DNA of 33,748 nucleotides from Leptolyngbya sp. (GTDB lineage Bacteria; Cyanobacteriota; Cyanobacteriia; Phormidesmidales; Phormidesmidaceae), in assembly GCA_003249105.1 (NCBI GenBank), contig QBLT01000019.1, positions 1-33,748 on the forward strand, read 5' to 3'. Of this stretch, positions 1-7,154 are shown piece after piece. Positions within the stretch are counted from its first letter, which is position 1. Each line of letters starts with the position of its first letter. A model generated the notes under the pieces. The model was not told the origin of the DNA. It was given only the letters and a program-made list of their open reading frames with translations, and did no database searches. Position numbers and translations under genes: made by a program.

Positions 1-129
1 CCGTTAGCTCCACAGCACTATCTGTCATAACCCAAGAAATCTCTCGCTTACCCCACTACCCTAACGGATGATTATTTGTTTGGAATACTCTTAGCTGGAT
101 GGGCGATTCGATTGGCCTCTGCTACTGGT

Positions 130-519
130 CTAGGCATTGGCTGGCACGCTCAGCTCGATCAAGTTGCCGTCGGGGTCGCGCAGGTAAATCGACAGCAGCC
201 TGCCCGTGGCCCCGGTGCGCGACACTGGCCCAGCGACAATGGGCACCCCGCAGGTCTGGAGATGGGCGATCGCGGCCTCCAAGGAGCCAGCAATCAAAAA
301 GCACAGATCCGCCGAACCGGGCGTGGGAATCTGGGCCTGGGGGGCAAAGGATGCACCAGCCTGGTGGAGGTTAATTTTTTGCTGCCCGTACTGCAAAGCC
401 TGGCGATCGTCGCCAAAGGTCACCACCGCCATGCCCAGCACAGACTGATAAAATTCACGGGTGAGAGAAATATCGGCCACGGTGAGCACCAGGTGGTCGA
501 GGACGGCAATCTGAATCAT
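130..519 (-). CDS. VOC-family (glyoxalase/bleomycin-resistance fold) protein
   Basis: A 129-aa single-domain protein of the vicinal oxygen chelate superfamily. It opens with the characteristic first beta strand and helix (DHLVLTVADI, then FYQSVLGM) and ends with the typical DPDGNLIEL strand. His9, His52 and Glu122 fall where VOC enzymes place metal ligands, so a divalent-metal enzyme is likely. The family includes glyoxalase I, extradiol dioxygenases and fosfomycin/bleomycin resistance proteins; the sequence does not say which substrate is used. One module of this size normally dimerises to form the active site. The gene stands alone: the next gene lies 112 bp away on the other strand and the left neighbour is outside the window. 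Family assignment is firm, function is open. Confidence 0.85.
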   Translation of the reverse strand: MIQIAVLDHLVLTVADISLTREFYQSVLGMAVVTFGDDRQALQYGQQKINLHQAGASFAPQAQIPTPGSADLCFLIAGSLEAAIAHLQTCGVPIVAGPVSRTGATGRLLSIYLRDPDGNLIELSVPANA

Positions 520-631
520 GGTTTAACCCCGGCTGATTGAACCATTATTGGCGTTTAAATTGGTAAGGACTGCGGCCAGTGAGTCGTCACGGTGCATAAT
601 GCCATTGATATACGGTGTGGCAGAGTGAGCG

Positions 632-916
632 GTGAAATACTTTTTTCTTTCGGATGGTTGGGTGACAGGCCGGGTATGGGAGTTTGGTGGCCTGTGGAAT
701 GAGCTGGGTTGGCAGCGCAAGCCCCACATACGCCGCCTCAATCTGTCGATTCAAGAGCAGGGAGAAACCCTGTGGCTTTACCAGGTCGAAGAGACCGTGC
801 TGATGATTGAGGTTAAGCCCGAGGGCGTCACTAGCGAACCGATTGGGCAGGTGGTGCTCAAGCGCTTAATTACGGCTGAGCAGGTGATCGAGCGCCTGTG
901 CACCCCCGCTGGTTAA
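632..916 (+). CDS. Conserved hypothetical protein, 94 aa
   Basis: A small soluble protein beginning MKYFFLSDGWVTGRVWEFGG, with several Trp and aromatic residues in the first 30 positions and a beta-rich middle (ETLWLYQVEETVLMIEVKP). There is no signal peptide or membrane segment. An in-frame stop at 626-628 leaves GTG at 632 as the first usable start. Its overall look, an aromatic N-terminus and a compact alpha/beta body, resembles small cyanobacterial hypotheticals, but I do not recognise a named family and assign no function. Codon use matches the neighbours. It is followed by 217 bp of non-coding sequence before plsY, so co-transcription with plsY is uncertain. Confidence 0.7.
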   Translation: MKYFFLSDGWVTGRVWEFGGLWNELGWQRKPHIRRLNLSIQEQGETLWLYQVEETVLMIEVKPEGVTSEPIGQVVLKRLITAEQVIERLCTPAG

Positions 917-1133
917 AACCAGACGTTCCCTAGGGCACTTAACCTCCCTGAGGATTGGTTCTTGGCTGGTCGGGGTTGTTCTTAGACTTTTCTTGCCGCC
1001 CCCAATGTAGCGCTCCAATCCTCCTAGACTGGAATTGATGCACGGCATTCACAGCTCTTTGAGGGCAGGTTCAAGGGTGGATGCGTCGAGTCACCTCGTT
1101 TTGATTACACCGCGTTTTTAAGGACATAGGGCG

Positions 1134-1784
1134 TTGGCGGTTCTAGCAATTGTGCTGCTGTTAGTGGCGGCGTATCTCTTGGGCTCGCTCCCCACCGGCT
1201 ACCTGGTGGCCAGGGGAGTCAAGGGCATTGATATTCGGCAGTATGGTTCGGGGGGCACCGGGGCAACCAATGTGCTGCGAACCGTGGGCAAAGGGGCGGC
1301 GATCGCCGTCCTCATCATCGACCTGCTCAAGGGCCTGCTAGCGGTGCTGCTGGTGGCCCTGGTCTGGCCCCAGGTGGCGGCACTGAGCGCCCTAGATGCC
1401 CTCTGGCAGCCATGGGTGGCGGTGGGGGCCGGGCTGCTGGCTTTAGTGGGCCACAGCAAATCGGTGTGGATTAACTTTACCGGCGGCAAATCGGTGGCTT
1501 CGGGGCTGGGGGTGCTAATTGGCCTGGCCTGGCCCGTGGCCCTGGGGGCGGCGATCGCCTTTGGCCTTGCCCTGGCCCTGAGCCGCATTGTGTCGCTGAG
1601 TTCGATGGTGGCGGCGATCGCAGCGGCCCTGCTCATGGTCGTTACGGGTCAGCCCTTGCCCTACGCCGTGCTAGGCGCGCTGGGAGCGCTCTACGTCATT
1701 TTGCGCCACCGCAGCAATATCGATCGCCTGCTGGCTGGTACCGAACCGCGCCTGGGGCAGCAATCCTCTGACCAGGGCGGCTAG
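1134..1784 (+). CDS. plsY: Glycerol-3-phosphate acyltransferase PlsY
   Basis: Integral membrane acyltransferase that transfers an acyl group from acyl-phosphate to sn-glycerol-3-phosphate, the first committed step of phospholipid and thylakoid lipid synthesis. The 216-aa length is normal. Family motifs are visible: GSLPTGYLVAR near residue 17, the GSGGTGATNVLRTVG loop near 37-51 (substrate/phosphate binding) and the NFTGGKSVASGLGVL motif near 111-125. About five to six hydrophobic segments are evident. The start is TTG at 1134: an in-frame stop lies at 1119-1121 and a Shine-Dalgarno AAGGA at 1120-1124 sits 9 nt upstream. Its acyl donor normally comes from acyl-ACP through PlsX, which is not in this window, though acpP and fabF are. 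Confidence 0.95.
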   Translation: MAVLAIVLLLVAAYLLGSLPTGYLVARGVKGIDIRQYGSGGTGATNVLRTVGKGAAIAVLIIDLLKGLLAVLLVALVWPQVAALSALDALWQPWVAVGAGLLALVGHSKSVWINFTGGKSVASGLGVLIGLAWPVALGAAIAFGLALALSRIVSLSSMVAAIAAALLMVVTGQPLPYAVLGALGALYVILRHRSNIDRLLAGTEPRLGQQSSDQGG

Positions 1785-1798
1785 CCCAACGAAGAAAA

Positions 1799-1836
1799 TC
1801 CCCAGGAACAACTTGGCTAAAAGCTGCGCCTGGGGA
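1799..1836 (-). terminator. Inverted repeat between convergent plsY and fasciclin genes
   Basis: TCCCCAGG (1799-1806) and CCTGGGGA (1829-1836) form a perfect 8-bp stem with a 22-nt loop. Read on the minus strand the stem is followed by ATTTTCTT, which suits an intrinsic terminator about 70 nt past the fasciclin stop. On the plus strand no T-run follows. The loop is long, so this is tentative. Confidence 0.4.
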
Positions 1837-1903
1837 CTGGTTACAGGGAGTCGGAGAGTTGACAAAATAGGGTCAAATTTGACATTTGACCGCTTAACCG
1901 AGC

Positions 1904-2515
1904 CTAGAGAGTCAGGCCGGGGGGCAGAATGACCTGGTCAATGGCGTGGATGACGCCGTTGCTGGCCTGGATGTCGGGGGTGATCACCATGGCTTCGTTA
2001 ACCATGACCTCACCAGTGGCCTCATCCACCTGAATGGAAACCGGAGTGCCAGCGGCGGTGGGCACTTCACCGGTGGTCACCTCAGCGGCGGGCACTTCAT
2101 CTTGCAGCACGTGGTAGGTCAAAACCTGGCGCAGCAAATCCTGATTTTCAGGCAGCAGCAGCTCATCTAGGGTGCCTTCAGGCAGAGCTTCAAACGCCTC
2201 GTTGGTGGGCGCAAACACGGTCACGGGACCAGAGGCGCTGAGGGTCTCGGTCAAATCAGCGGCTTCAATCGCTTCTGCCAAAATGCTGAAGTTCTCATCG
2301 CTGGCAGCCACGTCGACTACGGTGTCACCCTCAGCAGCGGTGCCTTCAGCCATAGGGTCAGTGCCGGTGGCGGGCTCTTCGGTAGCCATGGGATCCTGTT
2401 CAACAGAGGTTCCTACCTCATCCGGCGCATTGCAGGCGGCCAGCATTGCTGCTGCACCCACGCTGGCAAAGCCAATCATCCACCGCTTTGCTTTAGAGGA
2501 ACGCATAATAGCCAT
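1904..2515 (-). CDS. Fasciclin (FAS1) domain lipoprotein
   Basis: A 203-aa secreted protein: a lipoprotein signal peptide (MRSSKAKRW, then a hydrophobic run ending MLAAC with the lipidated Cys near residue 28), an acidic Glu/Thr/Met-rich linker to about residue 65, then one FAS1 domain to the C-terminus. FAS1 hallmarks are TVFAPTNEAFEAL (H1), the YH pair in VLTYHVLQ, and the closing NGVIHAIDQVILPP strand. FAS1 domains mediate adhesion or extracellular matrix interactions and are common in cyanobacteria; the ligand here is unknown. ATG at 2515 is preferred over the upstream in-frame TTG at 2524 because AAGGA lies 9 nt before ATG but only 1 nt before TTG. The upstream region carries repeats that may be operator sites. 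Confidence 0.9.
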   Translation of the reverse strand: MAIMRSSKAKRWMIGFASVGAAAMLAACNAPDEVGTSVEQDPMATEEPATGTDPMAEGTAAEGDTVVDVAASDENFSILAEAIEAADLTETLSASGPVTVFAPTNEAFEALPEGTLDELLLPENQDLLRQVLTYHVLQDEVPAAEVTTGEVPTAAGTPVSIQVDEATGEVMVNEAMVITPDIQASNGVIHAIDQVILPPGLTL

Positions 2516-2577
2516 CAGAAACAATCCTTACACTCAAAACTGCATGCACAGATGTGCGAAATCGGGGGCGAGTGAGT

Positions 2578-2630
2578 ATGCCTCAAGGGGCATGCCTCAC
2601 GAGGACGAAATGAAATCGTTAAAGCGCTTT
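2578..2630. repeat. Short direct repeat plus 10-bp palindrome upstream of fasciclin gene
   Basis: ATGCCTCA occurs twice in direct orientation (2578-2585 and 2592-2599, 14-bp period), and the perfect palindrome AAAGCGCTTT sits at 2621-2630. Both lie 60-115 bp upstream of the fasciclin start codon, a usual place for regulator binding sites. No known operator was recognised. Confidence 0.4.
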
Positions 2631-2776
2631 GTTAAAACACTTTACGTACCTTAACGAGCGTCATTGGCCTCTTCCTCTGCCGCAGGGTAGAAACAAAGGT
2701 TGCCGATCGCCGCCAAAATCTGCCAAAGGTTCAGGGTAAGACTAAGGCTAAAGCCGCTTGAGAACGCGTTTGGTTG

Positions 2777-2790
2777 GGGGGTAAACCCCC
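2777..2790 (-). terminator. Possible hairpin downstream of the transporter gene
   Basis: GGGGG (2777-2781), TAAA and CCCCC (2786-2790) form a short GC stem about 20 nt beyond the transporter stop codon (minus strand). There is no T-tract after it, so terminator function is weakly supported. Confidence 0.25.
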
Positions 2791-2809
2791 TGGGGCAGAG
2801 GCACCAAAG

Positions 2810-4210
2810 CTAAGGTTTGACTTCTTGGTCAAATCGCTGCTGGCGCTGCTGCTGTAGGGCCAATAGAATCTGCTGATGGCGATCGCGGCTAATCGGGTAG
2901 CGGTAGCAAAACCATAGCCCTCCCGCCAGCAGCAGGGCGGGTAGGGGGCCAACCAGCAGGCGAATGGCGTTGAGCGCGGCCACCGGCTGGGTGTCGGCGT
3001 TGGCCAGATAGCCCGTCCAGCTCAACAGCTGACCGGAGATAAACAGCGCTAGGGCCAACCCCAGCTTCTGCAAAAATACCAGGGCGCTAAAGTACAGCCC
3101 CTCCCGCCGCAGGCCGGTGTTGAGTTCATCGAGGTCGATCACGTCGGGCAGCATGGCAAAGGGCACTACGTACAGCGTGGCCACCCCCATTCCCGCGATC
3201 ACCCCCAGGGTATACATCCACACCACCTGGCCGGGCTGCACCGTAGCCAAGCCCCCCAGGGCGATCGCCGCCAGGGGTGCCCCCATCAAAAACACCGTGC
3301 GCTTGCCCGTGCGTTTGGTCACCCAGTCCCACACCCAGAGCATGGCGATCGCCGTACCCTGCACTGCCAGTGCCATCTGGGCAAAGTGAGTCGCAGGCAG
3401 TCCCATCCAGGCCCCAACAAAATAGGGCAGCATGGCGGCGGTCACCTGCACGCTCATCCAGCCGCAGAGGTAGAGGCCCAACACCTGTCGAAACGCACCG
3501 TTGCGAAACACGGTACGCAGCTGATTGAGCAGCGCCGGGGGAGCGGCTGCCCCAGCCAGCGAGGGACGGCCCCGCTGCACCTGCCAGTAGCGCCGGTAGG
3601 TACCCGCCACACAGATACCAATTACCACCAGAGCCAGACTGGCCGACAGCATCCCCAGCAGCGCGTACTGGCGGGCCGGGTCGGCCACTCGCGCAAATAC
3701 GATCTGGGCCATCACCAGGGCCAAGATGCTGGCCCCAATGCTAAAGGCTGATTTCATGCCGATCAGGTCGGTGCGCTCGTCGTAGTCGTCGGCCAGCTCC
3801 GCCGCCAGGGCAGTGTAGGGCAGCTGCACCGCCGTAAAGGCTGCGAAGGCAAAAATCGACAGCACAATGTAGTAGGCAAACACCCCCATCTGGGTTGAGA
3901 AAGGCGGCACCACCCACAGCAGCACCGAGCAGATCGCCAGCGGAATCACCCCGCCCAGCATCCAGGGAAAGCGGCGACCCAGGGGCGATCGGGTGCAGTC
4001 GCTCAGCCAGCCAATAATCGGGTCGTTGATGGCATCCCACACGCGGCCAAACAGCAGCACCGAGCCTGCCAGCGCCGGGCTCAGCCCCGCCACGGTGGTA
4101 AAGAAATACAGCACAAAAAACGCCGACAGGCTGGCGGGCACCGCTGCCGCTAGCTCGCCCACGCCGTAGAACACTTTGACCGAAAAAGGCAGGGGCGGTA
4201 GCTTAGCCAA
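2810..4210 (-). CDS. MFS transporter, GPH (glycoside-pentoside-hexuronide):cation symporter family
   Basis: A 466-aa inner-membrane protein with about twelve hydrophobic segments. The loop DAINDPIIGWLSDCTRSPLG (about residues 58-77), followed by RRFPWML, is the signature of the melibiose-carrier/GPH branch. The region MLPDVIDLDELNTGLRREGL (about 355-374) is the matching C-terminal half motif found in MelB-like proteins. These symporters couple sugar or related solute uptake to Na+ or H+. Substrate cannot be read from the sequence, and no sugar-metabolism gene lies nearby to hint at one. The start is TTG at 4210, with GGAG 9 nt upstream. It is divergent from the lipoprotein gene at 4344 with 133 bp between. 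The last 25 residues form a Gln/Arg-rich cytoplasmic tail. Confidence 0.88.
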   Translation of the reverse strand: MAKLPPLPFSVKVFYGVGELAAAVPASLSAFFVLYFFTTVAGLSPALAGSVLLFGRVWDAINDPIIGWLSDCTRSPLGRRFPWMLGGVIPLAICSVLLWVVPPFSTQMGVFAYYIVLSIFAFAAFTAVQLPYTALAAELADDYDERTDLIGMKSAFSIGASILALVMAQIVFARVADPARQYALLGMLSASLALVVIGICVAGTYRRYWQVQRGRPSLAGAAAPPALLNQLRTVFRNGAFRQVLGLYLCGWMSVQVTAAMLPYFVGAWMGLPATHFAQMALAVQGTAIAMLWVWDWVTKRTGKRTVFLMGAPLAAIALGGLATVQPGQVVWMYTLGVIAGMGVATLYVVPFAMLPDVIDLDELNTGLRREGLYFSALVFLQKLGLALALFISGQLLSWTGYLANADTQPVAALNAIRLLVGPLPALLLAGGLWFCYRYPISRDRHQQILLALQQQRQQRFDQEVKP

Positions 4211-4343
4211 CGAACAGGACTCCAGGTAATTAGGGGATCATCATGCCATAGGTTCACCTGGGATGGCGGTTTTTGGGTAGTTAGGGCGATCGAGCAACGC
4301 GATAAGATAGCGGCGACGTTGTTTAGCGGGGGATAGAGCCACC

Positions 4344-5054
4344 ATGACAACCCAGATAGCCAAGGTCGCCACCGCCCTGCTGCTGGTTGTGGGGTTGACC
4401 AGTGCCTGCGATCGCCCATCCCCGACCGCAACCTCGGCCCCCCTCGATACCCCTGTTATCGAAGGGCCACCGCCACCACCCGAAGGGGCTTTCTTAGCCC
4501 AAATGTCGCCTACCCAAACCAGCCAGCTCACCAGTCTGGGGGTTGAGGTGGTGGTGCCGGGGCAGGTGCCGCCCACCTTTGCGATCGCAGAAATACGGGT
4601 TGATTCTAGCGACTCTGGCCCCGGCTACCTGGTGGTCTACCAAAGCAATGCCCCCGAGGGGGCGGCCTCTGGCCAACGCAGCCAGTGCTTTGCCGTCGAG
4701 TTTGCCGCCGAGGGGGTTGGCGACCCTCCTGCCACCGAAAACCGTGTTCCCATTCAGCCGCCGCTGTTTGGCGACCAGGGCTACGGCCTCAACTATGGCC
4801 CCTTTGTCGATGCCGATGTGCGGGCCGAATTGCCCGACTCCAACCTGTTCACCGACTGGATGGTGGGGACGTCTGGCGCTTATCGGCTGGTGGGGGCATC
4901 CTATATCGGCGACCTGTTTGAGTCGCTCCAGACCTGTGAAGATGTCAGCCCCGAGGAAGCTGTGACCCTGGCCGAATCGTTCACGGTGCTGACCGCCGAG
5001 CCCATGGGCGATCCCCTCGGCGATCCCCTCGGTAGCCCCCCTGAGAAATATTGA
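4344..5054 (+). CDS. Hypothetical lipoprotein, 236 aa
   Basis: An N-terminal hydrophobic segment ends in LTSAC with Cys22 as the likely lipidated residue; the -3 position is Thr rather than the preferred Leu, so the lipobox is imperfect. A Pro/Thr-rich linker to about residue 48 follows, then a soluble domain of about 165 residues with two further cysteines (in SQCFAVEF and LQTCEDV) that could form a disulfide in the periplasm. I do not recognise the domain. The C-terminus carries a tandem GDPLGDPL made by an exact 12-bp duplication (5007-5018 and 5019-5030). The gene is divergent from the transporter and is followed 127 bp later by psb28; no operon is evident. Confidence 0.7.
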   Translation: MTTQIAKVATALLLVVGLTSACDRPSPTATSAPLDTPVIEGPPPPPEGAFLAQMSPTQTSQLTSLGVEVVVPGQVPPTFAIAEIRVDSSDSGPGYLVVYQSNAPEGAASGQRSQCFAVEFAAEGVGDPPATENRVPIQPPLFGDQGYGLNYGPFVDADVRAELPDSNLFTDWMVGTSGAYRLVGASYIGDLFESLQTCEDVSPEEAVTLAESFTVLTAEPMGDPLGDPLGSPPEKY

Positions 5055-5181
5055 GATAAATATTGAGTGGAGAGGCTGAATGCCGCGACGGCGGCAGAGT
5101 TGCTGCCCGCGTCAGATCCAGTTCCGGTATCGTGCGAGAATGAATTTTTATAAATGGCAACCTTAGATTAGGACGTTTGGC

Positions 5182-5517
5182 ATGGCCGAGATTCAATTTG
5201 CCCGTGGCGTTGCAGAACCAGTGATTCCCGATGTGCGGCTTACCCGCGCCAAGGATGGCTCCGACGGCACGGCCACCTTCTACTTTGACCATCCCCAGGC
5301 GCTCTCCCAGCAGGAAGGGGTGGAGATCACCGGCATGTACCTGGTTGATGAAGAGGGCGAGCTGGTCAGCCGCGAGGTCAACGGTCGGTTTGTCAACGGC
5401 GAACCTGCGGGCATTGAGGCCACCTACATCATGAAGAGCGAAGCCGAGTGGGATCGCTTTATGCGGTTTATGAACCGCTACGCCGAGCAAAACGGGCTGG
5501 GCTTTACCAAGAGCTAG
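5182..5517 (+). CDS. psb28: Photosystem II assembly protein Psb28
   Basis: A 111-aa protein that matches Psb28 along its length: IQFARGV at the N-terminus, [13 protein letters not shown], the central [14 protein letters not shown], and the C-terminal [20 protein letters not shown]. Psb28 is a non-stoichiometric, cytoplasmic-face factor that binds CP47-containing PSII assembly intermediates and protects them during biogenesis and high-light stress. It has no signal peptide, as expected. ATG at 5182 gives the canonical N-terminus. moaB starts 14 bp after the stop on the same strand, so the two may share a transcript. Identification is confident; paralogue type (Psb28-1 versus Psb28-2) looks like Psb28-1 from the conserved C-terminus. 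Confidence 0.96.
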   Translation: MAEIQFARGVAEPVIPDVRLTRAKDGSDGTATFYFDHPQALSQQEGVEITGMYLVDEEGELVSREVNGRFVNGEPAGIEATYIMKSEAEWDRFMRFMNRYAEQNGLGFTKS

Positions 5518-5531
5518 GTGCGACCCCGGCC

Positions 5532-6020
5532 ATGGCCCATCCCCCGGCGTTAGGCAGACCGGTGCGCTGCGCGGTGGTCACCGTGAGCGACACCCGCACC
5601 GTCGAGAGCGACCTGAGCGGGCAACTCCTGCAAACCCTGCTGGCCGAGGCGGGCCACCAGGTGAGCGACTACCGCATCGTCCCCGACGAGCCGCAGCAGA
5701 TTTGCCCGCTGTGCCAGAGCCTAGCGGCCCAGGTCGACTGCATCATTCTCACCGGGGGGACGGGCATTGCCCCCCGCGACACTACCTACGATGCGATCGC
5801 CGCCCTGCTAGAGAAAACCCTGCCGGGGTTTGGCGAAATCTTTCGCCAGCTCAGCTTCCAGGAAATCGGCTCCCGCGCCATCGGCTCCCGCGCCGTGGCT
5901 GGAGTCTACCAATCCACCCTAATTTTCTCGCTGCCGGGGTCAAGCAAAGCCGTCACCCTGGCCATGGAGGCGCTAATTTTGCCGGAGCTATCCCACCTGG
6001 TCAGCCTGATACTGAGCTAA
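5532..6020 (+). CDS. moaB: Molybdenum cofactor biosynthesis protein MoaB (MogA-like fold)
   Basis: A 162-aa protein of the MoaB/Mog family, which adenylylates molybdopterin before molybdenum insertion. Visible motifs are the N-terminal AVVTVSDTRT, the ILTGGTGIAPRDTT phosphate-binding loop (about residues 75-88), and the IFSLPGSSKAV loop near the C-terminus. The frame stays open back into psb28 (5448), but ATG at 5532 yields the family-typical N-terminus and avoids overlap. An exact tandem 15-bp repeat at 5865-5894 encodes IGSRAIGSRA. Because related proteins have a segment of the same length (of the type EIGSxAMLSRAVAG), this looks like sequence convergence inside the helix rather than an insertion. 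The rest of the moa/moe pathway is not in the window. Confidence 0.92.
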   Translation: MAHPPALGRPVRCAVVTVSDTRTVESDLSGQLLQTLLAEAGHQVSDYRIVPDEPQQICPLCQSLAAQVDCIILTGGTGIAPRDTTYDAIAALLEKTLPGFGEIFRQLSFQEIGSRAIGSRAVAGVYQSTLIFSLPGSSKAVTLAMEALILPELSHLVSLILS

Positions 6021-6074
6021 GGAGATGTGCTCTACGCTCAATTCAACTAGCCTGAATGTGCTGTCGTTGTAGAC

Positions 6075-6109
6075 GGTTCAAATAGTTTACGAATTAGCCG
6101 GTTTGAACC
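6075..6109. repeat. 8-bp inverted repeat in the moaB-DUF3598 intergenic region
   Basis: GGTTCAAA (6075-6082) and TTTGAACC (6102-6109) are perfect inverted copies separated by 19 bp. They lie 55 bp after the moaB stop and about 180 bp before the next start. They could be an operator or a weak terminator stem; no T-run follows. The rest of 6110-6287 becomes AT-rich toward the DUF3598 start and probably holds its promoter. Confidence 0.35.
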
Positions 6110-6287
6110 AACCTGCCAAACCAACAACTGCTGTTGCCTCCCTACATTTACACCGCACCGACGTTACAGCAAGCGAAGTCCAAGTGAGGACAGCTCAAAG
6201 AGGCCAGGATTCAAAACTGTAAAGTATTTTTTCCATTCTTCGTTATTCTATTTTCGTTCTTTTGCGATCTCTTCTATTCACCGCACT

Positions 6288-7145
6288 ATGACCTCGGCGA
6301 CTTCGTCTCAGTGGGCGCGTTTACTCAAAAACCAGGGCACCTGGGTGGGGTCATTTACCCAGGTGTCGCCGACGGGGGAAATTTTGCAGGATATGCCCTC
6401 GGAGGTGGCGCTAATCTCGCTCAACGAGGGCAATACCATGCGCCAGGAGATTCGCAAGTATCCCCCTGGTCAGCCCCCCAGCGAAACGGTGTTGGAATAC
6501 AGTTCTCTGGGGCGGGGCGTGCTGTTTTGTGAGACCGGAGCGTTTTCCCAAGGGTCGATTCAGCGCAGCCCGGTGAGCGAGTTTGGGGCTGAGCTGGGCC
6601 TGATTCACGGCAGCGAGCGCCTGCGCGTAGCTCAGATTTTTCCTCGGCAGCCCACCCTCGGCAGCCTGACGCTGATTCGGGAGCATTTAGCCGGTACCGA
6701 ACTCACCCCGCGCCCCACGCTCACGGTGGATCAGCTGATTGGCACCTGGGTGGGGGAGGCTACCACGGTGTTCCCCGACTGGCAGCCCCAGCGATCGCTG
6801 GCGACCCGGTTAGAGATTCAGCGGCAGGGCGATGGTCTTCGACCGGTTTACAACCAACGCAACCTTACCCAAACCCTCACCTTTGGCAACAGTCCCGCCA
6901 TTCAGTCCCAAGGACAACTGGTGGGCTCGACCGTGAGGTTTGAGCAGGGTAGTCAACCAATCACCGTCCTACTTTTACCAAGCGGGGCTTCGGCTACTTT
7001 TCCCACCGAGATTCAGTCGGGGCAGCCGCTGTTTTTAGAAGCGGGCTGGCTGGTCACCCCCACCCTGCGGCAGCGGCTAATTCGCACCTACAACGCCCAG
7101 GGCACCTGGGAAAGCCTGACCCTGGTGACGGAGCAAAAACTATAG
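6288..7145 (+). CDS. DUF3598 family protein
   Basis: A 285-aa soluble protein resembling the cyanobacterial DUF3598 family. The family is built of two lipocalin-like beta-barrel halves, and this protein shows two similar openings: QWARLLKNQGTWVGSFTQVS at residues 8-27 and QLIGTWVGEATTVFPDW near 147-163. Calycin-fold proteins in cyanobacteria often bind chromophores or lipids (CpeS-type bilin lyases share the fold), but no ligand is established for this family. There is no signal peptide. ATG at 6288 follows 267 bp of intergenic DNA, so the gene likely has its own promoter. It converges with purD, with only 9 bp between the two stop codons. Family call is from recognition of the N-terminal pattern. 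Confidence 0.85.
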   Translation: MTSATSSQWARLLKNQGTWVGSFTQVSPTGEILQDMPSEVALISLNEGNTMRQEIRKYPPGQPPSETVLEYSSLGRGVLFCETGAFSQGSIQRSPVSEFGAELGLIHGSERLRVAQIFPRQPTLGSLTLIREHLAGTELTPRPTLTVDQLIGTWVGEATTVFPDWQPQRSLATRLEIQRQGDGLRPVYNQRNLTQTLTFGNSPAIQSQGQLVGSTVRFEQGSQPITVLLLPSGASATFPTEIQSGQPLFLEAGWLVTPTLRQRLIRTYNAQGTWESLTLVTEQKL

Positions 7146-7154
7146 CTATCCGCC

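Noticed and set aside
1..67. CCGTTAG (1-7) and CTAACGG (61-67) inverted pair at the window start
   Set aside because: Only 7 bp with a 53-bp spacer and cut by the window edge; may be chance.
76..540. 154-codon plus-strand frame over the VOC gene
   Set aside because: Shadow of the VOC gene; no family pattern.
1299..1306. GCGATCGC octamers (first example here; many more throughout)
   Set aside because: HIP1 is a genome-wide cyanobacterial signature, not a local feature.
2172..2654. 160-codon plus-strand frame across the fasciclin gene
   Set aside because: It lies antisense to a clear FAS1 gene, is rich in Ala/Ser and has no ribosome site or recognisable motif.
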